Source of the DNA: an uncultured Methylococcaceae bacterium
GTDB lineage: Bacteria > Pseudomonadota > Gammaproteobacteria > Methylococcales > Methylomonadaceae
DNA: 11,800 nt
Direction: 5' to 3'
NCBI GenBank assembly: GCA_903873045.1
Contig: CAIQND010000849.1
Span: 1 to 11,800 of the forward strand
A program made the translations under genes and the position numbers. Shown here in pieces: positions 6,549 through 11,800 of the stretch (positions are counted from its first letter, which is position 1; the number at the start of each line of letters is the position of its first letter). Under the pieces are notes generated by a model. It was given only the letters and a program-made list of their open reading frames with translations. It did no database searches and had not been told where the DNA came from.

Positions 6549-7496
6549 ATGGAAAAAGTAACAGGCATTAAAAGCGTTGATTTTAAAATTAAAGCGTTAG
6601 GTCATGGAGTTGTCAATTGGAATGGGCCAACGACCCTTACCGGTGATGGCGGTAAAACAGTGGATAACCATACTTTGCCAAAATTACGCGGCTATACCAA
6701 TCTGACCGGAAAAATTAAAGACGATACCGGCTACAAATATAAAAAAGAAGCCACCGATATTGATTTCAAAAAAACGCCACTGTATATCAGTCAAAACTGT
6801 GTTCGCCATCATTTATTTCGGGAACAAGCTTACGACTTGCATTATGCCGCAGACAAAAACTTGCAAAAAGTATTGGCCTCCATTACCGGACTGATTCGCG
6901 GTTATGTTGTACCCTCCAGCCAATGTAAACGAACCAGTCCCTTGCTTATGGAAGACTTTGTTGACCAATTAGGTAATGGTAACTTTGAACAATTTGGACA
7001 AGCCGGAGAACGGGACAGCTCTTCGTTTTTCTCCAAAACCACTTTTGGAGATACCCAATATATTTCTTATGGCTCCATCAGTATTGAACAATTGCAATTT
7101 ATTTCTCTGGATGCAAAATTTGATCGGGCATCAATGATTATAAAAGTAGGGCAAGGCGAAGAAATTGCCGAAGCCATACAAGCATTTATTAAGACACTAA
7201 ATTCTAATTTAAACCCAACAGCTACGTTTCACCCAAATTACGTGAGACGGGGAACCATTTTTGAAGAAGGCGAACAAGGTATTTTATTAAACAATGAGGC
7301 GATACAAGCCTTAATTGAAGATACTTTAATCCGAATTACAGAGCTTTCTATTCGTCAAGCAAAGTCTTATATGTATGTTGATGAAATAACCGTTGATTAC
7401 AACGATAGCAACAAAATGATGCGCATCAAATCAAATCCGGCAGGAATATCCGAAACCATAGAATCGGACTTTGCTAATTATTTTTATGCCAAATAA
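6549..7496 (+). CDS. cas7fv: Cas7fv, crRNA-backbone subunit of the I-F2 Cascade
   Basis: The 315-residue protein resembles the Cas7fv subunit known from Shewanella putrefaciens I-Fv, as I recall that sequence: opening VTGIKSVDFKIKALGHGVVN, then TLPKLRGYTNLTGK, ISQNCVRHHLFREQ, GLIRGYVVPSSQCKRTSPLL and TFGDTQYISYGSISIEQLQF. Copies polymerise along the crRNA spacer at six nucleotides per subunit and form the Cascade filament. It is first in the effector operon, as expected for the most abundant subunit, 220 bp after cas2-3 and behind its own promoter. The ribosome-binding site before the ATG is weak (GAGAT). No damage is visible. The family differs from canonical Csy3 and is a marker of I-F2. 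Confidence 0.92.
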   Translation: MEKVTGIKSVDFKIKALGHGVVNWNGPTTLTGDGGKTVDNHTLPKLRGYTNLTGKIKDDTGYKYKKEATDIDFKKTPLYISQNCVRHHLFREQAYDLHYAADKNLQKVLASITGLIRGYVVPSSQCKRTSPLLMEDFVDQLGNGNFEQFGQAGERDSSSFFSKTTFGDTQYISYGSISIEQLQFISLDAKFDRASMIIKVGQGEEIAEAIQAFIKTLNSNLNPTATFHPNYVRRGTIFEEGEQGILLNNEAIQALIEDTLIRITELSIRQAKSYMYVDEITVDYNDSNKMMRIKSNPAGISETIESDFANYFYAK

Positions 7497-7508
7497 GGGT
7501 GTCGAACG

Positions 7509-8528
7509 ATGCAAATCACTATTGAATATGAATCATCGTGGCGTAACTCATTTTTAGATGGCAGTAATAATGAAGCATTGCCAAAACAGGGCAGAAAGTT
7601 TATTGGCTCAATGACCAGTTTAAAGGCGGCAGAAAATTTTATCCAGAGAGAAATTACCTTAGATACGGTTATGGGAATATTGAATCGTTTGATTGGTGAC
7701 CAACGTAAATTGTATCAAGCAAGAAATGAAAAACAGTATGGGAGTTACTATTTTAAAGACATAGAACCCATTATCAGCTTCATAGATATTCCGGCTAAAA
7801 AAATAACCAATAATGAAATTGTTTATATCAGAAATATCACCGGAAGTACCGACCAAAATGCATTTACAGGGTCAATTAAAAGCAATGATATTATGTTTTG
7901 CTCAGGCTATTCCGCAGAATTCTGGGGAATTTTGGCTTTGGATTTTTCAGAAATATGTCAATTTATTACCGAAGAAACTCTTGTTGAGAAAACTATCCAA
8001 GCTGACCCTTTATCCATTATGGCTAGATTGGAAAGTTTAAATACAGAAAAGGCAGTCGAAAATGAAGGTTTCGTGGCTGCGGCAAAACAAGTTTTAAACC
8101 AGCATTTTCCTGATGCCGATTATTTAAACAATAAAGGCTTGGTCAGCCCCATCATGTTTTATTGTTCGTCACTGTATTTACAATTACATCGACTTTCAGA
8201 ACGCTTTGATATGAGTACAGTTAAAACCAAAAGCGGCGGCATTAGTGGCATTTCAAAGCGAGGTTTTACTAAAAAAGATTTTATGGATCGTTTTACAACC
8301 GGTGGGAAGAAAAAAATATGGGGTAATCCTTATATCCGCAAAGAAAGGATAAAAGGTCAAGGAGAAGTGATTTCCATGTTAACCAAAGCCAGCGGTCAAC
8401 TTGAAATCAATCTTGAAATAGACAGAGAAAAAGCCCAAGAAATACAACAAATGATTGAAAATGCCGGGGTAACCAGCTTTTATCTAGGTAAAAAAGGCTT
8501 GGCTTATGTCACTAAAATTCGCATCTGA
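7509..8528 (+). CDS. cas5fv: Cas5fv, PAM-recognising subunit of the I-F2 Cascade
   Basis: The 339-residue protein starts 12 nt after cas7fv. In I-F2 this enlarged Cas5 caps the crRNA 5' handle and, through an extra helical region, takes over the PAM-reading and groove-opening roles of the missing large subunit Cas8f. The identification rests on position (between cas7fv and cas6f), length, and conserved-looking blocks: SSWRNSFLDGSN near the N-terminus, a long middle insertion, GYSAEFWGILALD around 130-145, and the C-terminal SFYLGKKGLAYVTKI. The basic segment GFTKKDFMDRFTTGGKKKIW (about 253-272) is plausible for nucleic-acid contact. No catalytic residues are expected. No cas8f-like ORF occurs anywhere in the locus, which fits this role. 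It is co-transcribed with cas7fv and cas6f. Confidence 0.88.
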   Translation: MQITIEYESSWRNSFLDGSNNEALPKQGRKFIGSMTSLKAAENFIQREITLDTVMGILNRLIGDQRKLYQARNEKQYGSYYFKDIEPIISFIDIPAKKITNNEIVYIRNITGSTDQNAFTGSIKSNDIMFCSGYSAEFWGILALDFSEICQFITEETLVEKTIQADPLSIMARLESLNTEKAVENEGFVAAAKQVLNQHFPDADYLNNKGLVSPIMFYCSSLYLQLHRLSERFDMSTVKTKSGGISGISKRGFTKKDFMDRFTTGGKKKIWGNPYIRKERIKGQGEVISMLTKASGQLEINLEIDREKAQEIQQMIENAGVTSFYLGKKGLAYVTKIRI

Positions 8529-8541
8529 AGCAGGAGAACAC

Positions 8542-9093
8542 ATGGATTACTATCTTGATATTCAAATTAAACCTGATGCTGAAATGCGTGAAAATGTTTT
8601 GCTCAATAAAGTGTATACGAAGTTTCACAAAGCACTTTTTGATATGAATGCTACTGATATAGGCATTAGCTTTCCAAACTACAAAATTACTTTAGGTCAT
8701 ACGTTACGACTTCATGCTACTGAAGACAGACTGGCAGAGATTCAAAAATTAAACTGGATAGGTGGCTTATCAGGTTATTGTAAAGTTACAGCGATACAAA
8801 TGATACCCGCGCTAGTAACTTATAGAACCGTTTCAAGAATACAAAGCACAATGTCTAATGCGAAATTAAAACGTTTAATTAAGCGTTCAACGATAGCCGA
8901 AGATGAAATAAAAGTTTACAAAGTAAAAATGTTTCAGAAAGGACTGGATAATCCTTATCTCGAATTGGAAAGCACATCAAACAATCATAAGCATAGACGG
9001 TACCTTGTTTTTGGTGAATTGACAAATATCGCAACCGATGGTCATTTTGATGCTTTTGGTTTAAGTAAAATAGCCACGATTCCATGGTTTTAA
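8542..9093 (+). CDS. cas6f: Cas6f (Csy4-type) crRNA-processing endoribonuclease
   Basis: Cas6f cuts the pre-crRNA on the 3' side of each repeat hairpin and stays bound to it as part of Cascade. Starting at 8542 behind AGGAGA (8532-8537), the protein has 183 residues (Pseudomonas Csy4 has 187). The catalytic histidine H29 falls at the same residue number as in Csy4. S144/S146 in ESTSNN are candidates for the catalytic serine. YRTVSRIQS (94-102) followed by the basic helix K108-KRLIKR matches the hairpin-recognition and arginine-rich helices. The C-terminus GLSKIATIPWF is the family ending. The upstream in-frame ATG at 8506 lies inside cas5fv and lacks a site. It should also process the mini-CRISPR RNA, because both pseudo-repeats keep the stem and a G-N-A-N-A loop. 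Confidence 0.94.
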   Translation: MDYYLDIQIKPDAEMRENVLLNKVYTKFHKALFDMNATDIGISFPNYKITLGHTLRLHATEDRLAEIQKLNWIGGLSGYCKVTAIQMIPALVTYRTVSRIQSTMSNAKLKRLIKRSTIAEDEIKVYKVKMFQKGLDNPYLELESTSNNHKHRRYLVFGELTNIATDGHFDAFGLSKIATIPWF

Positions 9094-9230
9094 GATTTAA
9101 CCCAAGTTTTTTTGGCTCTTTAAAAATATAATAAATACAAGCAGTTACAGCAAGCATAAAAAACATGGGTTAAATGCCTGTCTTATCGCTAAGTTTTTGT
9201 TGTAACTGTTTTTTTGTGCTTTATACTTCC
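9094..9230 (+). promoter_or_regulatory. CRISPR leader with array promoter
   Basis: The AT-rich 137 bp between cas6f and the first repeat is the leader: repeats are uniform at this end and degenerate at the other. A perfect TATAAT (9127-9132) would start the pre-crRNA near 9139, although its -35 is weak. A second pair, TTGTAA (9200-9205) with TATACT (9222-9227), would start almost inside repeat 1. ATACAAGCAGTTA (9135-9147) matches 11 of 13 positions of the IHF consensus; IHF is known to assist type I integration. Confidence 0.7.
9096..9174. repeat. Inverted repeat in the CRISPR leader
   Basis: TTTAACCCAAGTTTTTT (9096-9112) and its reverse complement at 9158-9174 match at 16 of 17 positions around a 45-bp AT-rich centre. 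They lie between cas6f and the array, inside the leader. They could form a cruciform or a two-half protein site used in integration or transcription control. The right arm ends 56 bp before the first repeat. Confidence 0.65.
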
Positions 9231-10518
9231 TTTCACTGCCGCACAGGCAGCTTAGAAAAAACAGAACCGCAGGTTTGAAGCCCACCGAAATTTCACTGCC
9301 GCACAGGCAGCTTAGAAATTAACGCAATTCAGGGGGCAATTTACACCGGTTTTCACTGCCGCACAGGCAGCTTAGAAAAGACTTAGAAACACCAGACTTA
9401 TTAATCAATTTTTCACTGCCGCACAGGCAGCTTAGAAATGAATTATCATCACTCGATAAAGCATCGACATTTTCACTGCCGCACAGGCAGCTTAGAAACG
9501 GAACTACCCAACGAGCTTGCATTGTCAAAATTTCACTGCCGCACAGGCAGCTTAGAAAGTAAATTTGCTGGTACGCTGCCCAAGCATTACTTTCACTGCC
9601 GCACAGGCAGCTTAGAAACAGTACGAGGCCGGTGATAGGGTAATGGATAATTTCACTGCCGCACAGGCAGCTTAGAAAACAAGCAACGGTTAAACCATGC
9701 TGAATTGCCGTTTCACTGCCGCACAGGCAGCTTAGAAATAAAAGCCGCTGTATTGCCGTTCAGCAATGCCTTTCACTGCCGCACAGGCAGCTTAGAAAAG
9801 TATTATGACCGGCGGTGCATAGGTAGCATTTTTCACTGCCGCACAGGCAGCTTAGAAACTGATTCTCGCCAGCTTTTCTTCTCGCGTCAATTTCACTGCC
9901 GCACAGGCAGCTTAGAAATTGCAAATTAGGCATCATTTTTTCTTGGCTTGTTTCACTGCCGCACAGGCAGCTTAGAAAGGTGACATTAGATGAAAAGCCT
10001 TGCGACTGTCTTTCACTGCCGCACAGGCAGCTTAGAAAGTTAAAGAAGCACCGGAAACGGAAACCTACTGTTTCACTGCCGCACAGGCAGCTTAGAAAAA
10101 ACTCGGGGTTAATTCACCGGTTTCAGCGTATTTCACTGCCGCACAGGCAGCTTAGAAATTTAGCGATAACGGTTAGTATTGGCTATGACACTTCACTGCC
10201 GCACAGGCAGCTTAGAAAATCATTGCAATAGCGGCAAAAAATGCAGATGGGTTTACTGCCGCACAGGCAGTTTAGAAATTCCAATCTCAGGTAAGCATCC
10301 GGAGTCGTAAGTTCACTGCCGCACAGGCAGCTTAGAAAAAAGAGAATAATAAACCGACCAATGAAATTATGTTCACTGCCGCACAGGCAGTTTAGAAATT
10401 CCAGTCTCAGATAAACATCCGGAGTCGTGTGTTCACTGCCGCACAGGCAGCTTAGAAAGTAACAGGTTCGTACATAAAAACAGGAATGATGTTAACTGCC
10501 GCATAGGCAGTTTAGACA
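9231..10518 (+). CRISPR. Type I-F CRISPR array, 22 repeats and 21 spacers
   Basis: Repeats of 28 bp recur every 60 bp exactly, so all 21 spacers are 32 nt. The consensus core is CACTGCCGCACAGGCAGC followed by TTAGAAA; the stem is CTGCC/GGCAG with loop GCACA and the 5' handle is CTTAGAAA, all standard for I-F. The strand is fixed by the handle and by decay at the right end. Repeats 1-16 begin TTTCAC, repeat 17 begins CTTCAC, and repeats 18-22 begin with G. Repeats 18, 20 and 22 have TTTAGA in place of CTTAGA in the handle. The last repeat (10491-10518) has further changes (GTTAAC, GCATAGG, GACA). Spacers 18 (10279-10310) and 20 (10399-10430) are 27 of 32 identical. Apparent ORFs here, with repeating HCRTGSLE or SLPHRQLR, are artefacts of the 60-bp period. 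Confidence 0.99.
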
Positions 10519-10524
10519 TGAAAT

Positions 10525-10637
10525 GACAAATCGAAGTATCTTTGCCGGGTTACGGTTAGCGCCTAACCCGACAGAGATTATTAGTATTTTTTGTGATAAA
10601 AAGTGTCAACTACTTTTGGGCTTTTATGAAGGATACC
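10525..10637 (-). mobile_element. Truncated inverted copy of the MITE abutting the array tail
   Basis: On the minus strand this runs GGTATCCTTCAT, AAAAGTAGTTGACACTTTTT, ATCACAAAAAATACTAATAA, TCTCTG and the hairpin GTCGGGTTAGGCGCTAACCG, ending GATTTGTC. It matches 280-397 of the left copy closely, with small gaps. The remaining 70 bp and the second terminal repeat are absent: the match stops 6 bp after the last CRISPR repeat. The CRISPR-Cas locus is thus flanked by inverted copies of one element. Confidence 0.85.
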
Positions 10638-10663
10638 TTCGATTGCCTATATTCCTTCTCAAC

Positions 10664-10675
10664 GTGAATTGAAAC
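10664..10675 (+). repeat. GTGAATTGAAAC motif shared with the solitary foreign CRISPR repeat
   Basis: These 12 bases are identical to the 3' end of the 37-nt repeat-like sequence at 11554-11590. ATTGAAAC is the usual 3' end of many type I and type III CRISPR repeats. The preceding 25 bp do not match the other copy and have no good stem, so this is at most a degenerate repeat or a repeat of another array. Confidence 0.4.
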
Positions 10676-10739
10676 ATTGTATAAAAAGACAAGTAATTAG
10701 ATTTCCAGAACTTATCAAGCTTTAAAAGCCTGGTAGGTT

Positions 10740-10745
10740 TATAAT
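10740..10745 (+). promoter_or_regulatory. Candidate -10 box for the antitoxin genes
   Basis: TATAAT lies 35 bp before the ATG at 10780. No good -35 is found at 16-18 bp. It could serve both antitoxin ORFs and the broken toxin as one transcript. Confidence 0.35.
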
Positions 10746-10779
10746 TTCTGAAATACCTGCTATTTAAAGGTGAAACATT

Positions 10780-10941
10780 ATGCCAACTATTGATTTAGAT
10801 TTATCCATATTGCCCGTTAATGCTCAGCAAGAATTGCTCGATTTCTACGAGTTTCTACAGGAAAAATATTCAACCAAGAGCTCATTATCAAATAGCAGAG
10901 ATAAAACCAGAAGTATCTCCAGGCCAAATGATCAGGAGTAG
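10780..10941 (+). CDS. Orphan VapB-like (DUF2281-type) antitoxin, 53 residues
   Basis: The small protein opens MPTIDLDLSILPVNAQQELL and continues DFYEFLQEKY, the pattern of small VapB-type antitoxins that neutralise PIN-domain toxins: an N-terminal strand, then LP..AQQELLDFYEFL..KY. A good ribosome-binding site (AAAGGTGA) precedes the ATG. No PIN toxin follows; the next ORF 24 bp downstream is another antitoxin. The tail after residue 32 is polar and low in complexity, where a toxin-binding region should be. It may be an orphan or a cut-down antitoxin. The vapC remnant at 2187-2399 could be a relic of its partner, but they lie on opposite strands 8 kb apart and that link is a guess. Confidence 0.6.
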   Translation: MPTIDLDLSILPVNAQQELLDFYEFLQEKYSTKSSLSNSRDKTRSISRPNDQE

Positions 10942-10965
10942 TTTGAAAAGAGAGAGGAAGAACCC

Positions 10966-11181
10966 ATGATCACCCTAAACCAACAAACAGAAAATAAATT
11001 ACAAAAAATAGCCGCTCAAACAAGCCAAACCATACAACAGTTAATTGAGTCGTTTATCCTTGATTATCAGGCCGAACAAGACAGCATCAAACGTGCAGAC
11101 CAATCTTATGCCGAACACCTTAACAGCGGCGTAAGCTTTTCCTTGGAGCAGATAAAACAAGATAATGACTTGGCAAATTGA
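10966..11181 (+). CDS. relB: RelB-like type II antitoxin, 71 residues
   Basis: The protein has an N-terminal ribbon-helix-helix-like segment (MITLNQQTENKLQKIAAQ, then a helix QTIQQLIESFILDYQ) and a toxin-binding tail (RADQSYAEHLNSGVSFSLEQ) of the kind seen in RelB/StbD-type antitoxins. GAGAGGAAG precedes the ATG. Its end overlaps the start of the relE-like toxin ORF by 17 bp, the classic antitoxin-first arrangement with translational coupling. It would bind and neutralise the toxin and repress its own promoter. Because the toxin is broken here, the antitoxin is probably under weak selection. The exact family (RelB, DinJ or ParD-like) is uncertain. Confidence 0.65.
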   Translation: MITLNQQTENKLQKIAAQTSQTIQQLIESFILDYQAEQDSIKRADQSYAEHLNSGVSFSLEQIKQDNDLAN

Positions 11182-11432
11182 ATTCACCACTATGGCTACC
11201 AAACAATTTTCTAAACTTGATAAACCGGTTAAAGAGCGGATTATCAATTTTTTGGAGAACAAGGCTGGCAATAATGGATAACCCAAAGCAATCAGGAAAA
11301 GCTTTGCAGGGCTCACTTTTCGAATATTGGGCTTATAGGGTGGGGAGTTATAGAATTCTTACCAAACACCAAGATAATCAGTTACTTATTCTTGTTGTGT
11401 AAATAGGACACCGAAAAGAGGTCTATAAGTGA
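11165..11432 (+). pseudogene. relE: Frameshifted relE-type toxin gene
   Basis: The first frame gives MTWQIEFTTMATKQFSKLDK and PVKERIINFLENK and stops at 11279-11281. Shifting by one base at 11264 (AAGG read as AAG) restores LAIMDNPKQSGKALQG, then EYWAYRVGSYRILTK and LLILVV. A second lesion follows: TAA at 11400-11402 stands where RelE proteins usually have Lys or another residue, and the frame beyond it reads IGHRKEVYK to a TGA at 11430. A normal RelE/ParE-fold toxin ends VGHRKEVYK, so two mutations plus a likely small loss near GSLFEY have killed it. It would have been a ribosome-dependent mRNA nuclease. Confidence 0.8.
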
Positions 11433-11569
11433 CCAGCGATTGTACCGACAGCCCATTAAACGACACCAATCCACCTGACAAAATCCCTTTATCTGCCCTT
11501 AACCAATATGCCTACTGCGGCTTTTCACTGAGTTCTGGCGCATCGGTAGTGAGGTATCTCCCAGCTTAA
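11429..11569 (+). pseudogene. cas4: cas4 5' remnant from a second CRISPR-Cas system
   Basis: A GTG start behind AGAGGT (11417-11422) opens a 46-codon frame containing KIPLSALNQYAYC (residues 18-30). This matches the very conserved start of Cas4, (I)SALNQYxYCPRR, up to the first iron-sulphur cysteine. After YC the expected PRR is missing, and the frame runs through unrelated residues into the solitary CRISPR-type repeat at 11554, where it stops. The rest of the nuclease (RecB-like motifs, three further cysteines) is absent. Subtype I-F systems do not use Cas4, so this belongs to a different system. The identification rests on a short but distinctive segment. Confidence 0.65.
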
Positions 11570-11590
11570 CCGCTGGGAGTGAATTGAAAC
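11554..11590 (+). CRISPR. Solitary 37-nt CRISPR-type repeat of a non-I-F class
   Basis: The 37 bp begin GTATCTCCCAGC and end GCTGGGAGTGAATTGAAAC. CTCCCAGC pairs with GCTGGGAG around TTAACC (8-bp perfect stem), and the 3' end is the ATTGAAAC tag typical of type I/III repeats. Only one copy is present in the window, joined to the truncated cas4 start, so it is probably the last repeat left after deletion of a locus. Confidence 0.6.
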
Positions 11591-11593
11591 AAA

Positions 11594-11711
11594 TTAAACA
11601 AATGTTTTAATGACAATCGATATAACGCCAGCAATCAAGATACCCATCATCCATTTTAGGGCTACCCGCTTAAAGTGGGACAAATAAAAAAATTAATAGC
11701 ACATACGCCAT
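11594..11711 (-). pseudogene. Possible small membrane-protein gene with a frameshift
   Basis: Behind AGGA, an ATG at 11711 opens MAYVLLIFLFVPL and stops. One base shift at the CCC near 11685 gives HFKRVALKWMMGILIAGVIS and IVIKTFV to a TAA at 11594. The combined 38 residues would hold two hydrophobic segments with a basic link. I do not recognise the family, and the composition alone could arise by chance; the remainder, 11712-11800, shows nothing I can support. Confidence 0.22.
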
Positions 11712-11800
11712 AATTTCCTAACCCGTGTAATATGGGTGAATGATAAAAAACACAACGACCGAAGCCATCCGAACAACCTGCCGAAAAATTACGGCTTTCA

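Noticed and set aside
8506..8541. Upstream cas6f start at 8506
   Set aside because: It lies inside cas5fv; the ATG at 8542 has AGGAGA in front and puts the catalytic His at residue 29.
9319..10231. Four long frames across the array with repeating peptides (HCRTGSLE, SLPHRQLR, FLSCLCGSE)
   Set aside because: They are translations of the 28-bp repeat at an exact 60-bp period, not genes.
11178..11264. ATG at 11178 as the start of a separate 74-residue protein
   Set aside because: Its first part is the wrong frame of relE; only the part after 11265 is RelE-like, which shows a frameshift rather than a new gene.

Overview
This 11.8 kb window holds a complete CRISPR-Cas locus of the minimal subtype I-F2 (also called I-Fv), set among short repeats and decayed genes. 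Base composition, the gammaproteobacterial-type YhiN flavoprotein, the I-F adaptation proteins and the many REP/MITE-like palindromes suggest a gammaproteobacterium with an accessory-rich genome. A methylotroph-like or environmental lineage is possible, but I cannot fix the genus.

Layout. 1-600: palindromic repeats, including a 188-bp MITE-like element with a 9-bp perfect terminal inverted repeat and an 8-bp target-site duplication. 655-1836: yhiN-like flavoprotein. 1837-2186: palindromes only. 2187-2399 (-): the 3' half of a vapC toxin gene. 2454-3401: cas1. 3398-6328: cas2-3 fusion. 6324-6546: an intergenic region containing a minus-strand mini-CRISPR and the promoter of the effector genes. 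6549-9093: cas7fv, cas5fv and cas6f, with no cas8f, which is the I-F2 hallmark. 9094-9230: leader. 9231-10518: array of 22 repeats of 28 bp and 21 spacers, all exactly 32 nt, with degenerate repeats at the distal end. 10525-10637: a truncated, inverted second copy of the MITE. 10780-11432: an orphan VapB-like antitoxin, a RelB-like antitoxin and a broken RelE toxin. 11429-11590: the start of a cas4 gene running into one 37-nt CRISPR-type repeat of a different class, probably the scar of a second, deleted CRISPR-Cas system.

The main discovery candidate is in the cas2-3/cas7fv gap. On the minus strand there are two degenerate I-F repeats (6391-6364 and 6351-6324) separated by only 12 nt. The upstream one keeps an intact 8-nt crRNA 5' handle and a compensated 5-bp stem. 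The downstream one keeps the Cas6f hairpin. The 12-nt pseudo-spacer matches 11 of 12 positions, with all of the first 11 contiguous, at a site preceded by a 5'-CC PAM. That PAM and seed overlap the -35 box of the promoter driving cas7fv-cas5fv-cas6f. This has the architecture expected of a CreR, a crRNA-like autorepressor of cas expression. As far as I recall CreR has been described for types I-B, I-E and V-A, so a I-F2 version with a 12-nt guide would be new.

How the parts would work together (inference): Cas1 and Cas2-3 acquire spacers and degrade targets. Cas7fv, Cas5fv and Cas6f make the minimal Cascade and process crRNA. The same Cas6f would process the mini-CRISPR RNA, and the resulting short complex would sit on the effector promoter and hold expression down until canonical crRNAs, or an anti-CRISPR, draw Cascade away.
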